From assembly GCA_958370785.1 (NCBI GenBank), contig CATXKN010000001.1:1-64000 (forward strand): a stretch of DNA of 64,000 bases. Reading direction: 5' to 3'. Made by a program: the position numbers and the translations under genes. This DNA comes from an uncultured Collinsella sp. (GTDB lineage: Bacteria > Actinomycetota > Coriobacteriia > Coriobacteriales > Coriobacteriaceae). The notes below the pieces were generated by a model that worked only from the letters and a program-made list of their open reading frames with translations, had not been told where the DNA came from and searched no databases. How positions within the stretch are numbered: the stretch's first letter is position 1; every line of letters begins with the position of its first letter. This document shows, piece by piece, positions 17,381 through 25,714 of this stretch.

Positions 17381-19129
17381 TTAATCCTCGGCGACGACGG
17401 CGTTGGAATACACCGTGGTGATCTTGCGCTGGACCTCGTTCTCCAGGCGCTGAATGGTCTCGTCGCGACGCTGCTCGGCATCGTCATCCTTGGGCGAGAC
17501 GGACTTAAGACCCGAATCGACCTTCTTGTAGAGCTTCTCGGCCTGCGACTTCTTAATACCGGCGGCCTTGAACTTATCCATGTAGGTCTCCATGGCGTTG
17601 GAGATCAGCGCGTAGCTGTCCAGGCGCACCGTCTCGTTGGACTCGCTGGCGATCTCGTTGGCCAGGTCCTCCAGGTTGCCCCAGTACTCCTTGTACATGG
17701 AATCGGAATCGTCGTCGGTCTTGACCGCGATGGCGATCTTGGTCGTGAACTGCGCAATGCCGTTGTAGATCTTGGCCTTGTCGCGGTTCTCGAACGACGG
17801 ATCCTCCGCGGCGTTCTTAAAGTACTCGGCAGACGCCTTGATGCGCGTGGTGCGGTTGGCGTCCTCGTCGTCCTTGCTGCCGCCATAGGAGTAGAAGTAC
17901 CAGTACAGACGTCCCATCTCGTAAGACAGCTCCGAGAACCTGCTCGAATTCTCGAGCTCGGTCAAGTTCTGCTGATACACGTCGTCGAGCTGCGCCTTCT
18001 CCTTGGTGGTAAAGGTGCCGTCGGCCTTGTAGGCATCGATGAGGCCCTCGTAGCCCTCGACGTCGCCCGGACGATAGCCAATGGCGGCGAGGTAGGCTTT
18101 CTCGGCCTTCTCGGGAGCCGACTGGGTCTGGTCGCGGCCGAGCTTCATCTGGTAGTCGAACTTCTCGGTAATCGTGGACTCGCGCAGCGCCATGCTGCCA
18201 ATGCCCACGACCAGGCACACCACGCACGCGATGACACAGCCAAAGAAGGTCTTGACCTTGCGGGCCTGCTTATCGCGGAACTCGCGGGTGAGTTCCTTGT
18301 AGATCTCCAGGTCGGCAGCCAGCTCGTCGCAGTCCTGGTAGCGGCGGGCACGCTCGAGCTCACAGCACTTGGGAATGATGACGTCGGCAAAGCCCTCGCC
18401 CACGTTCTCGTTCTTGGTGTGAACGTTGGGCAGCGGGAACTCGACCGGAGGCGCCTCGCCCACCAGCAGGTGCCACATGGTGGCGCCGATGCCGTAGATA
18501 TCGGTACGGGCGTCGGTCTGGGCCTTGCCGTACTGCTCGGGCGCGGCGTAGCCCGTGGTACCAAAGGCGATGGTGTCCTTGCGGGCCTCGTCCTTGTACT
18601 CGCGCGCAACACCCAGGTCGATCAGCTTAATGTAGCCATCGGGGTGCAGCATGATGTTGGAGGGCTTCATGTCGCGGTAGACGATGGGCGGGTCCTGACG
18701 ATGCAGATAGCCCAGGGCGTCGCACACCTGCAGCATCCACTTTTGCACGTCTTCCTCGGACTGCGGGCCCTCGCGGCGCACCACGTCGGCCAGGGACGTA
18801 CCCTCGACGTGGTCCATGATGACGTAGATGAAGTCCTCGGTCTTCTCAATGTCGACGATGTCGACGATATTGGGGTGATCGAGCTTGGACAGCAGCTCGG
18901 CCTCGCTTGCCAGCGACTGCTCGATGGGGCGGCCGGTGGGGTCGGTCGCGTTGCGGTCGACCTCTTTGACAGCCCACTGCTTGTTGGTGAGCTGTAGGTC
19001 GGCGGCCAGGTAGACACGGCTCATGCCGCCCTTGCCGATCACCGACAGAATCTTGTAGCGGCCCTTGATGACGTCGCCCACGCGCTTACGGCGCGCGTCG
19101 ACCTCTCGCCTGCTTCTGGTAGACGGCAT
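17381..19129 (-). CDS. Eukaryotic-like Ser/Thr protein kinase, membrane-anchored
   Basis: This 582-residue PknB-type kinase has its kinase domain at about residues 24-285: glycine loop GKGGMS, AVKE lysine, YRDMKPSN catalytic loop (YRD instead of HRD), DLG in place of DFG and APEQ in the activation segment. A membrane helix follows at 294-314, then a helical extracytoplasmic domain of about 270 residues that resembles TPR-like repeats rather than PASTA domains. The catalytic residues K, D and N are all present, so it should be active. The start lies 3 bp after the PP2C stop with GGGAGG inside the upstream gene, indicating tight coupling of kinase and phosphatase. Confidence 0.93.
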   Translation of the reverse strand: MPSTRSRREVDARRKRVGDVIKGRYKILSVIGKGGMSRVYLAADLQLTNKQWAVKEVDRNATDPTGRPIEQSLASEAELLSKLDHPNIVDIVDIEKTEDFIYVIMDHVEGTSLADVVRREGPQSEEDVQKWMLQVCDALGYLHRQDPPIVYRDMKPSNIMLHPDGYIKLIDLGVAREYKDEARKDTIAFGTTGYAAPEQYGKAQTDARTDIYGIGATMWHLLVGEAPPVEFPLPNVHTKNENVGEGFADVIIPKCCELERARRYQDCDELAADLEIYKELTREFRDKQARKVKTFFGCVIACVVCLVVGIGSMALRESTITEKFDYQMKLGRDQTQSAPEKAEKAYLAAIGYRPGDVEGYEGLIDAYKADGTFTTKEKAQLDDVYQQNLTELENSSRFSELSYEMGRLYWYFYSYGGSKDDEDANRTTRIKASAEYFKNAAEDPSFENRDKAKIYNGIAQFTTKIAIAVKTDDDSDSMYKEYWGNLEDLANEIASESNETVRLDSYALISNAMETYMDKFKAAGIKKSQAEKLYKKVDSGLKSVSPKDDDAEQRRDETIQRLENEVQRKITTVYSNAVVAED

Positions 19130-19132
19130 GGG

Positions 19133-20020
19133 CTATCGACCTCCCTGAGGCTGGACGCGCAGCACCAGCGCGGTAACGTTATCGGCCTCTTTGCGATCCA
19201 TGACGAGCTGGGCCGTCTCGGCGATGCGCTGCGTGACGCAACCAGGCTCAAAGCCCTCGCGCTCCTCGCGGTCCAGGTCGGCGGCGGTGCAGGCGGCATA
19301 GGCGCCGCGACGACGCTCGGCGTCCCAGGCGTTGGCGTCCAGGGCGTCGGGGCCCAGGCGACGACGAAGCTCGGTGTCGGTGAGCACATGGCGGAAGCCG
19401 TCGGAGCACAGCAGGTAGATGGCATCGCGATCGAGGTTGCCGTGAATCAGGTCGGGCACGACCTCCTTGGTGGAACCCAGGCACTGCAGCAGCACGTTGC
19501 GGCGCGGGTGCGTGAGGGCTTCCTCGGGGGTGATGCGGCCGGCCTCGACCTCGCGACGCACAAAGGTCTGGTCGACGGTGAGCTGATTGGTTGCCGACTC
19601 GGTGAGCTCGTAGGCACGCGTGTCGCCCACGTGCACGATAGAATAGCGGCCGCCGATGGCGAGCATGGCGGTAAGCGTGGTGCCCAGGTTCATATGCTCG
19701 GCCATGCCATAGCGAATCAGCGCCATGTTCATGTCCTGAACCAGGCCGCCCCACTGACCGTCGACGAAGTTCTCGAAACCGCCGACGGAGCTCTCCATGG
19801 CCTCCAGGGCCACGGGCAGCTTGTTGTCGAACCAATCGGACAGCATGTTGATGACCGCGGCAGAGGCGAGCTCGCCGCACTCAAGGCCACCCATACCATC
19901 GGCAACGGCGACCAGGGCAACATCGCCCACGGGAGTGGAGGCGACCTTGATCAGGTAGCTGTCCTGGTTGGATTCGCGCGTTCGGCCGACATTGGAGTAA
20001 CCGGCCCCTTCGAAAAGCAT
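19133..20020 (-). CDS. PP2C-family Ser/Thr protein phosphatase
   Basis: The 295-residue protein shows the metal-dependent phosphatase motifs in order: RESNQDS, ADGMGG, GTTLTA, GDTRAY, CSDGF and DNVTALV, with all metal-binding aspartates present. It should remove phosphate from Ser/Thr sites made by the kinases. There is no membrane segment. ATG 20020 follows AAAGGAG. It is the gene directly before the kinase at 17381, the usual kinase/phosphatase pairing. Confidence 0.95.
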   Translation of the reverse strand: MLFEGAGYSNVGRTRESNQDSYLIKVASTPVGDVALVAVADGMGGLECGELASAAVINMLSDWFDNKLPVALEAMESSVGGFENFVDGQWGGLVQDMNMALIRYGMAEHMNLGTTLTAMLAIGGRYSIVHVGDTRAYELTESATNQLTVDQTFVRREVEAGRITPEEALTHPRRNVLLQCLGSTKEVVPDLIHGNLDRDAIYLLCSDGFRHVLTDTELRRRLGPDALDANAWDAERRRGAYAACTAADLDREEREGFEPGCVTQRIAETAQLVMDRKEADNVTALVLRVQPQGGR

Positions 20021-20062
20021 CTGCGCTCCTTTCTCGAATATCTAGACGTGGGTCGCACGCCC

Positions 20063-21535
20063 TTAGGCGGGCTGGACCTCGAATGCAAAGTTCTCGTCAC
20101 TCATGCGCACGGTGTCGCCGTCGACGAGTGCAACCGGGAAGCCCGGATCGATGCGCTCGTTGTTGACGAAGGTGCCGTTGCGCGAGTTGTCGTCCTCGAT
20201 GGTGCAGGTAGCACCGTCGGTAACGAAGATCGCGTGGCTGCGCGAAACCGTCGTGGAGCCCTTGACCATAAACGAGCTGTGCTTGGACTTACCAACCACA
20301 AAGCGACGGCCGCGGACCTCAAAGCGCTCGCCGGTGGCAATGCGCGTGAGGTAGAAGCGCAGGTGGCGCTCGGGAGCTGCGGGTGCGGGGGCCGGCTCGG
20401 ACTTGGGAGCGGGCTTGGGCTCAGGCGCAGGCGCGGGCTCGGGCTTGGGCTCGGGCTTGGGCTCAGGAGCAGGCTCGGGCTCGGGAGCGTGGGCGGCGTG
20501 CGCAGGCGCCTTGGCGTCGTTCGCATGGGAGCCATGGCGCTCGACCGTATCCTGGGAGAACAGGGACTCGTAACCCTCGGCGACCTTAAAGTCGATCGGG
20601 TTGAGCACGCCAGTGCGATCCGGGCGGGACTGGGCGATGGGCGCGTCGGCCAGGTCGTCCTCGTCCTCAGGCGCCGGCTCGGATTCGGGCTCCGGTTCCG
20701 GCTCGGGCTCCGGCTCTGGCTCAGGCTCAGGCTCAGGCTCCGGAGCAGGCTGCGACTCAGGCTCCGGCGCAGGTGCAGGTTCGGTAGCGGCGATCGGCTC
20801 GTCTTCCAAATCGGAAAGAACGACCGTACCCAGCACGGGGTCGGGGGCGGACACGTCCAGGTCCTCGCCGTCATCGAGCACCGTCGTGCCGTGGTCATCA
20901 CCGCTATCGAGCACCGTGGTGCCGTGGTCATCGCCATCGCCATCGTCGAGCACGGTGGTGCCGGCATCCATGAGCATCGCGCTCACGCTCACCTGCTTCA
21001 GATGGCGCGAGAAACCCAAGATGTCGAAGGGGCCGGACTTCTTAAAGAAAGAGCTCAGCGACGTCAGCGCGTTCTGGGCAATATCGTCGGCGGGCTTGAC
21101 CGCGGCGGCGACCGACTCAAAGAAGACGCGGACACCGTCCAGGTTGGGCTTGATGCCGGTCATGGGCAAAAACACAAAGCGGCATCCGGTGCCGGCGGCG
21201 TCCATAACCACCTCGTCGGCGGCAAAGCGCAAGTTCATAAGCGGCATCTGGCCTGCAACCAGAGCATCAAGCGCGCTGGAGATGCTCTCGAGCAGCTCAC
21301 AGGTCTCGGCACCGTCAAAGGGGCGCGCCAGACGCTGCTCCAAGGTTTCGCCGGCAATGCGATAGCGCATCTCGAGCACGCCATCGGGGTAGCGCATAAG
21401 CGCGCCGGGCAGCAGGTAGGGCACGACGCCGCCGGTTACAGCTTCATAGAGACGCTTGTCGAGCTGACGCTGGTCGGCGACCACGTAGCCGAGCGCCATA
21501 GAACCGTCACGCTGCTGAATAACTCGTTTTTCCAT
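20063..21535 (-). CDS. DUF6382-like/FHA protein with TTVLD repeats and Pro-Glu linker
   Basis: The 490-residue protein has an N-terminal domain like DUF6382 (about residues 1-185), three TTVLD motifs at 193-197, 206-210 and 217-221, a long Pro-Glu repeat linker, a second Pro-Glu/Lys linker and a C-terminal FHA domain (GKS, SRSH and SRNGT). The TTVLD threonines fit the pT-x-x-D ligand class. The linker could be extended and rigid, spacing the N-terminal domain from the FHA domain. I chose ATG 21535, which starts just after the preceding TAG; a TTG at 21547 is an alternative that would overlap the upstream gene. Translation is probably coupled. Confidence 0.9.
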   Translation of the reverse strand: MEKRVIQQRDGSMALGYVVADQRQLDKRLYEAVTGGVVPYLLPGALMRYPDGVLEMRYRIAGETLEQRLARPFDGAETCELLESISSALDALVAGQMPLMNLRFAADEVVMDAAGTGCRFVFLPMTGIKPNLDGVRVFFESVAAAVKPADDIAQNALTSLSSFFKKSGPFDILGFSRHLKQVSVSAMLMDAGTTVLDDGDGDDHGTTVLDSGDDHGTTVLDDGEDLDVSAPDPVLGTVVLSDLEDEPIAATEPAPAPEPESQPAPEPEPEPEPEPEPEPEPEPESEPAPEDEDDLADAPIAQSRPDRTGVLNPIDFKVAEGYESLFSQDTVERHGSHANDAKAPAHAAHAPEPEPAPEPKPEPKPEPAPAPEPKPAPKSEPAPAPAAPERHLRFYLTRIATGERFEVRGRRFVVGKSKHSSFMVKGSTTVSRSHAIFVTDGATCTIEDDNSRNGTFVNNERIDPGFPVALVDGDTVRMSDENFAFEVQPA

Positions 21536-21539
21536 TTGG

Positions 21540-22541
21540 CTAACCAATCGTCAGAACATGCGCGTCGCGCGCGCAAAACCAATAGGTAATTCGGCCGGCG
21601 AGCACAATGCGGTCGCCGAATTCGAGCGGAAAGGCCCGGGGGCCCTTCTCTCCCCCGCTGTCGAAAACGCAGGAAAGGGCATCATCCGCACCGCGCAGGA
21701 CGCGTGTGCCGTGAGTGCTTCCGCCATCCTCCAAAAACCAGGTGCCGTCGAGCATGAACACGCGACAGTGCAGACGCGAGACCACCGGGTCGGCCTCGAT
21801 CGCGTCGCAGCTGCTAAAGCGCCCGATCGAAAAGGGCCGGTCGGCATCCACGCACCACACGCCAGAGATACACGGTCCGTCTCCGGCCGTGGTGCGCACC
21901 AGGCAAGCGCCTTCGGACACGCGCTCGCCGCACGCCGCCGGCGAGTCATCGGACTCCGCAGGCGTACGAGAACAAAGCGTGCGGGCAAAGCGGTCGTCCA
22001 GGCAGCCAAAGGCCATGGTGCGAAAGCAGGCAGCGAAGAGCTCGGCAAGCGGGGCACGATCGCAAGCGGCCTGTTGCTCGCCCCAGCGCACCACCTCGCG
22101 CGACTCGCAGGCCATGCGCAGCGGATCGACCTCGCGGCCGGCGCGACGCTCGCTTTCCAGTCCGCGCAGCAGCTCGGGCCACGAGGTGTGGAGCGCGTAG
22201 TCAAACAGCTCCGCATCGTCCAGTTTGGTCGTCTCGTGCAGCATCTCGATCAACGAAGTCGCGGCCTTGGAGAACACCGAGCTGTCGTCGGCATAGCCCT
22301 GCTGCATATCGGCTGCATAGCGGCTCGAATGCATCAAGCGGGACAGCGCCGCGGCCGTACGCTTACGAACGACAGGGTTGCTGTGGTTGATATACCTGCC
22401 ACGGGTGCCCACGAGCGCGTAGATGTGCTTGTGGTTGCAGCCGCCGCACGTCAGGTTTCTGATGGTCTCGGCAAAACGGTAGAACGCACTGTCCCAACCA
22501 TGCTCGTGAACGCAATCGCAAACCTGAGAGGAGCTCGCCAT
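21540..22541 (-). CDS. FHA-domain protein with unknown Cys/His N-terminal region
   Basis: The 333-residue protein has a C-terminal FHA domain (about residues 235-325) with GRF and SRLH, but the usual NG signature reads STHGT, with His replacing Asn. The N-terminal 200 residues are helical and contain CDCVHEHG and CGGCNHKH, which may bind metal; I do not recognise the fold. It is the first gene of an operon of six or more genes (FHA, DUF6382-FHA, PP2C, kinase, Thr-repeat protein, surface protein) behind the GTTGCGCAAC site at 22603. ATG 22541 has GGAAAGGGGG ahead of it. Confidence 0.85.
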   Translation of the reverse strand: MASSSQVCDCVHEHGWDSAFYRFAETIRNLTCGGCNHKHIYALVGTRGRYINHSNPVVRKRTAAALSRLMHSSRYAADMQQGYADDSSVFSKAATSLIEMLHETTKLDDAELFDYALHTSWPELLRGLESERRAGREVDPLRMACESREVVRWGEQQAACDRAPLAELFAACFRTMAFGCLDDRFARTLCSRTPAESDDSPAACGERVSEGACLVRTTAGDGPCISGVWCVDADRPFSIGRFSSCDAIEADPVVSRLHCRVFMLDGTWFLEDGGSTHGTRVLRGADDALSCVFDSGGEKGPRAFPLEFGDRIVLAGRITYWFCARDAHVLTIG

Positions 22542-22602
22542 GAGGCCCCCTTTCCTAACTCCCCGGTACCCCAGACTTTAGGGGCCACCGCATTCCCGCG
22601 CT

Positions 22603-22612
22603 GTTGCGCAAC
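22603..22612 (-). promoter_or_regulatory. GTTGCGCAAC operator for the FHA/PP2C/kinase operon
   Basis: The palindrome ends 61 bp before the start codon of the first gene. TAAAGT stands at the position expected for a -10 element. The bases after the palindrome (AGCGCGG) differ from the AACTTT form seen at other copies. Confidence 0.75.
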
Positions 22613-22661
22613 ACCTCGGGAACAGTCCAGTAACTCAACATCGCCGCCGGTGCGGGCGGCA

Positions 22662-23738
22662 TTACAGCAGCGTGACGGGCGTCACCACATCCATCACGTG
22701 CCGATCGCCAATAAAGTCGCCCTTAAGCTGCACGTGGCGGCGAGCTAGGTCGTCAAACACGCGGGCCATCTGAGCCGCCTTTGGACGAGCATCGGGGTCG
22801 CTGGCCAGGCACGCCGCGATGGCGGCGCGCACGTCCGCCGGCAGGCCCTCGTCCACCGCAATGGCTTGGGCGCCCGTGTCTCGACAAGCCCCGAGGAAAT
22901 CCCGCCACGCGCTGCCGGAGCCACCGACGTCGGGCGCACCCGGCAGGTACGGCAGGCTGCCGCAGAGCGCCTCGTGGGCAAGAACGCCCAGCGAGAACAC
23001 ATCGGACGCGGGCAGGGCGTAGCGCGCCCCATCGGCCTCCCCCAGTAGCAGCTCGGGCGCCAGATAGCCCGGCGTTCCATGCGGGCGGGCGCGATACGCC
23101 CCCTCCTCGGCCAAAAACGAAAAGTCCAGGTCGATGAGGGCGGCCCGGGGAATATCTCCCAAAAGGTCGGGCGCCAGATCAAAGGGGTCGCTCTCGAACA
23201 CGATGTTGGAGGGCTTGAGGTCCTGATGGACAAACGTCCCACCAAAGGCGGCCTGCGCCTGGGCAAGTGCCTTAAAGCACGAGGACACGAGCAAAAGCGA
23301 CTGCGCAAACGAGAGGGTGCGCACGCCCGTGGCGCAGGTGCGCACCACGTCGGCAAACGACACGCCCGGAACCATGACGGTCACCACGGCCAACACGGCG
23401 TCATCCCCGGGCAGGGCGACGAGCTCGTGGAAGAGCACGCGCGCCAAGCCATGCGAGGAGGGCGTGAGGGTACCGCCGGCATCGGCCTGCGTGTCCGAGA
23501 CACGACAGAAGAAGTCGCCCTGGCGACGAAGGTGATCGATGTCGCCGCGGATGAGCTTGAGCGAGCACGAGGTGCCACGCAGCCCGTCAGCCGTGCAGGA
23601 ACCGACAAAGACCTGCGTGCCGCCCGCCGCGCTCGAGACGAGCTTGAGCCCGTCGACGCCGGCAAGCTTGGCAACCATGTCGACCTTGGCGTCGATCGGG
23701 GCCGCCGCGACGTTCTTCTTATCGGTCGTCTGATCCAT
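22662..23738 (-). CDS. Divergent Ser/Thr kinase-like protein
   Basis: The protein of about 358 residues has the overall kinase layout but several changed motifs. There is no clear glycine loop, a candidate lysine lies in CSLKLI, the catalytic loop reads HQDLKPSN (HQD for HRD) and the DFG position reads DLDFS. The APE segment (APELLL) and a late DVFSLGVLAHE helix are normal. The aspartate and asparagine of the active site remain, so activity cannot be excluded, but a pseudokinase or scaffold role is possible. There is no membrane segment. Start is ATG 23738 or GTG 23750; spacing from the AAAGGCAGG site slightly favours ATG. It has its own GTTGCGCAAC site. Confidence 0.85.
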   Translation of the reverse strand: MDQTTDKKNVAAAPIDAKVDMVAKLAGVDGLKLVSSAAGGTQVFVGSCTADGLRGTSCSLKLIRGDIDHLRRQGDFFCRVSDTQADAGGTLTPSSHGLARVLFHELVALPGDDAVLAVVTVMVPGVSFADVVRTCATGVRTLSFAQSLLLVSSCFKALAQAQAAFGGTFVHQDLKPSNIVFESDPFDLAPDLLGDIPRAALIDLDFSFLAEEGAYRARPHGTPGYLAPELLLGEADGARYALPASDVFSLGVLAHEALCGSLPYLPGAPDVGGSGSAWRDFLGACRDTGAQAIAVDEGLPADVRAAIAACLASDPDARPKAAQMARVFDDLARRHVQLKGDFIGDRHVMDVVTPVTLL

Positions 23739-23797
23739 CTTGGTAAGCACCTGCCTTTCTTTGCTACCAATACCATGAAGGCAAAAATCAAAAAGTT

Positions 23798-23807
23798 GTT
23801 GCGCAAC
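23798..23807 (-). promoter_or_regulatory. GTTGCGCAAC operator for gene 22662-23738
   Basis: The extended form ATGTTGCGCAACAACTTT is present toward the gene, 59 bp before ATG 23738. Confidence 0.75.
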
Positions 23808-23862
23808 ATTGCCTCACATCGCAAATTTTTTTGTTTTGCCTGCTGAGCGAGGGTAAAGACAA

Positions 23863-23899
23863 AAAAGAAAAGCGGCCGGGGATGTTGTCCTCGGCCGCT
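23863..23899 (-). terminator. Terminator of gene 23936-24799
   Basis: AGCGGCCG pairs with CGGCCGCT across a loop, followed on the minus strand by TTTCTTTTTT. Confidence 0.85.
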
Positions 23900-23935
23900 A
23901 TGGGTCACGAATCGGTCGTATTGAGCTCCGGTTTT

Positions 23936-24799
23936 CTAGTGAGCCGACGGAGCAGTCTGCTCGCGCAGCACAAAGGTGAGCACGGCGGCGGCAATGGCAA
24001 ACAGCGCCGTAAAGATGGGGGTGGTCGCCGCAGAGCCAATAGCACTCATCATGTTGGCGTACAGCAGCTCAAAGGCCAGCACCGAGAGCACCATGAGACC
24101 ACAGCCAGCGGGAAGCACGACCTTGAGACCCTGGGTGAGGTAGAGCACGATACCGGCGATCGAGGCGAGCATGCCAAGGGCCCAAAAGGCGGTGACGGCC
24201 ATCGAGATAAAGGAGACGCCGCCGGAGGAAACCTTGCCGTAATTGGGATTAGTGATGCTCACGGCATGACCGTGGCCCGAGTCGGAATAGTCATCGTAGT
24301 AGGAGCTGCTCAGCGAGCTGGCGAGGTCGGACGCCGAGTCGTACATGCTCTGGTAGGTAACGGCGACCTCGCCGGCCTTGCCAAGGCTCCAGACGTTATA
24401 GCTCTCGTCAAAGCCCAGGCTCGACGAATAGTCGGTGCTCTGACCGGCGAGCTGGCTCAAGAAATTGGCGCCCTGACTCGCGTAGCTCGAGGCCTGCATC
24501 ACCCAGGGCGAGGTGTTAAACCACGGCATAAAAGAAAAGACAATGGCGATGACTGCGAGCGCGCAGGGAATGATGCGGGTAACGGACAGGGCCGGATGCA
24601 CGGCAGAGGCGGGGGCAGCCGCATGCATGGCGGGCGCCGTAGCAAAGGCGGAGCCGAGCTGGGGCTGGGCGGCAGATACGGGCTGAGCCGCGGGGGCGGG
24701 CTGAGCCGGGGCAGTGGTCGCCGCCTGGATCTGTTGGCCGCAAACAGGGCAGAAACGAGCGCCGTCGTCGATCTTGGCGCCACAACCGGGACAGAACAT
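23936..24799 (-). CDS. Zinc-ribbon polytopic membrane protein
   Basis: The 287-residue protein has a zinc ribbon (CPGCG then CPVCG), an Ala/Pro/Gln linker, a membrane helix near residues 75-95 ending in FMPWF, a Ser/Tyr-rich extracytoplasmic loop of about 90 residues and three further helices at the C-terminus. Its organisation matches that of gene 8823-9725, a probable paralogue. Function is unknown. ATG 24799 has a near-perfect AAGGAGG; the frame extends to 24829 but lacks a better site. It is a single-gene unit with operator at 24886 and terminator at 23863. Confidence 0.85.
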   Translation of the reverse strand: MFCPGCGAKIDDGARFCPVCGQQIQAATTAPAQPAPAAQPVSAAQPQLGSAFATAPAMHAAAPASAVHPALSVTRIIPCALAVIAIVFSFMPWFNTSPWVMQASSYASQGANFLSQLAGQSTDYSSSLGFDESYNVWSLGKAGEVAVTYQSMYDSASDLASSLSSSYYDDYSDSGHGHAVSITNPNYGKVSSGGVSFISMAVTAFWALGMLASIAGIVLYLTQGLKVVLPAGCGLMVLSVLAFELLYANMMSAIGSAATTPIFTALFAIAAAVLTFVLREQTAPSAH

Positions 24800-24829
24800 A
24801 TCGGGTACCTCCTTGGGGTCAAACAACAA

Positions 24830-24858
24830 GTCGTGCGGACCTTTGGGGCCCGCACGAC
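24830..24858 (-). promoter_or_regulatory. Hairpin in the leader of gene 23936-24799
   Basis: GTCGTGCGG pairs with CCGCACGAC around an 11-base GC-rich loop and is followed by TTGTTGTTTG. It lies between the operator and the ribosome site, so it would be in the 5' leader. It may terminate part of the transcripts or stabilise the leader. Confidence 0.4.
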
Positions 24859-24885
24859 CATATTCACCGCTGCTGCCGCAAAGTT

Positions 24886-24895
24886 GTTGCGCAAC
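24886..24895 (-). promoter_or_regulatory. GTTGCGCAAC operator for gene 23936-24799
   Basis: The extended form ATGTTGCGCAACAACTTTG lies 86 bp before the start codon. TATGGT is a candidate -10 element. Confidence 0.75.
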
Positions 24896-24954
24896 ATGAA
24901 AAAGTTTTTGAGGTATCGTCCCCGACCGTCTAAGCCACGGTCAGACACTGCCGA

Positions 24955-25488
24955 TTACGCCAACTTGTGGCCACAATTCATGCAGAAGGCGTGACCCGCC
25001 TGGATGGGCGCGCCGCACGCGGGGCATACGGCCGCACCATCGGCAGGAGCAACCTGAGCCTCGACCGGCGTGGGGACCGCCTGAGTCTGGCGTGCCAGCT
25101 CGGCCTGGATCTCGGCCATCGATTTACCGCAACCCGAGCAAAACATGACAGACTGCTGCAGACGGTTGTGGCAAAACGGACAATCGATGAATGCGGAAGC
25201 ATAGGCCACCGCCTGCGCTTGGCGCTCGAGCTCGTCGATCTGGGCCTGGAGCTGAGCACGCTCGTTGTCGATTGCGGCGATGCCGTCAAAAAGCTCCTCG
25301 CGGCCCTGACGCAGCTCGATGTTGTCCTTGGTCGCCTCGTACAGGCTGGCACCCAGCTGGCCGGCAAGCTGCTGGCGGCGCTTAAGGGCGTCATTCATCT
25401 GGCTCTTGATCCTGTTAACCTGCAGGGCACGGTTGGCATCCGAAGCCGTACGATCGAGCGATGCCTGCATCTCATCAAGAAAACCCAT
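24955..25488 (-). CDS. Coiled-coil protein with two C-terminal zinc ribbons
   Basis: The 177-residue soluble protein starts with about 95 residues of charged heptad-like sequence, a probable coiled coil. A CPFCHNRL...CSGCG ribbon follows, then an Ala/Pro linker and a second ribbon (CPACG then CMNCG) at the very end. The order is reversed relative to its neighbours, whose ribbons are N-terminal. It may be an adaptor that multimerises. ATG 25488 has AAAGGA before it. No GTTGCGCAAC site precedes it. It is divergent from the kinase at 25715. Confidence 0.85.
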   Translation of the reverse strand: MGFLDEMQASLDRTASDANRALQVNRIKSQMNDALKRRQQLAGQLGASLYEATKDNIELRQGREELFDGIAAIDNERAQLQAQIDELERQAQAVAYASAFIDCPFCHNRLQQSVMFCSGCGKSMAEIQAELARQTQAVPTPVEAQVAPADGAAVCPACGAPIQAGHAFCMNCGHKLA

Positions 25489-25714
25489 GGTGGGTCCTTT
25501 CTCGTCTTGGTATAAGGGCGCGGTGGCCCCCTCTCAAATGCGCCCATCATCGCACAGCGGCAGCACATCTGCACGCAAAACGGTGTTTTTCAACAGCGCC
25601 GCAACCGCGAATGAGAGAAACTAGCCATATTATTGGACATCGCGCGCGAAAGCGGACGGCAATTGCGCCGTCGCCGCCCGCGCCTCATCACGACCGACAC
25701 CCAAGGGGGCGAAG

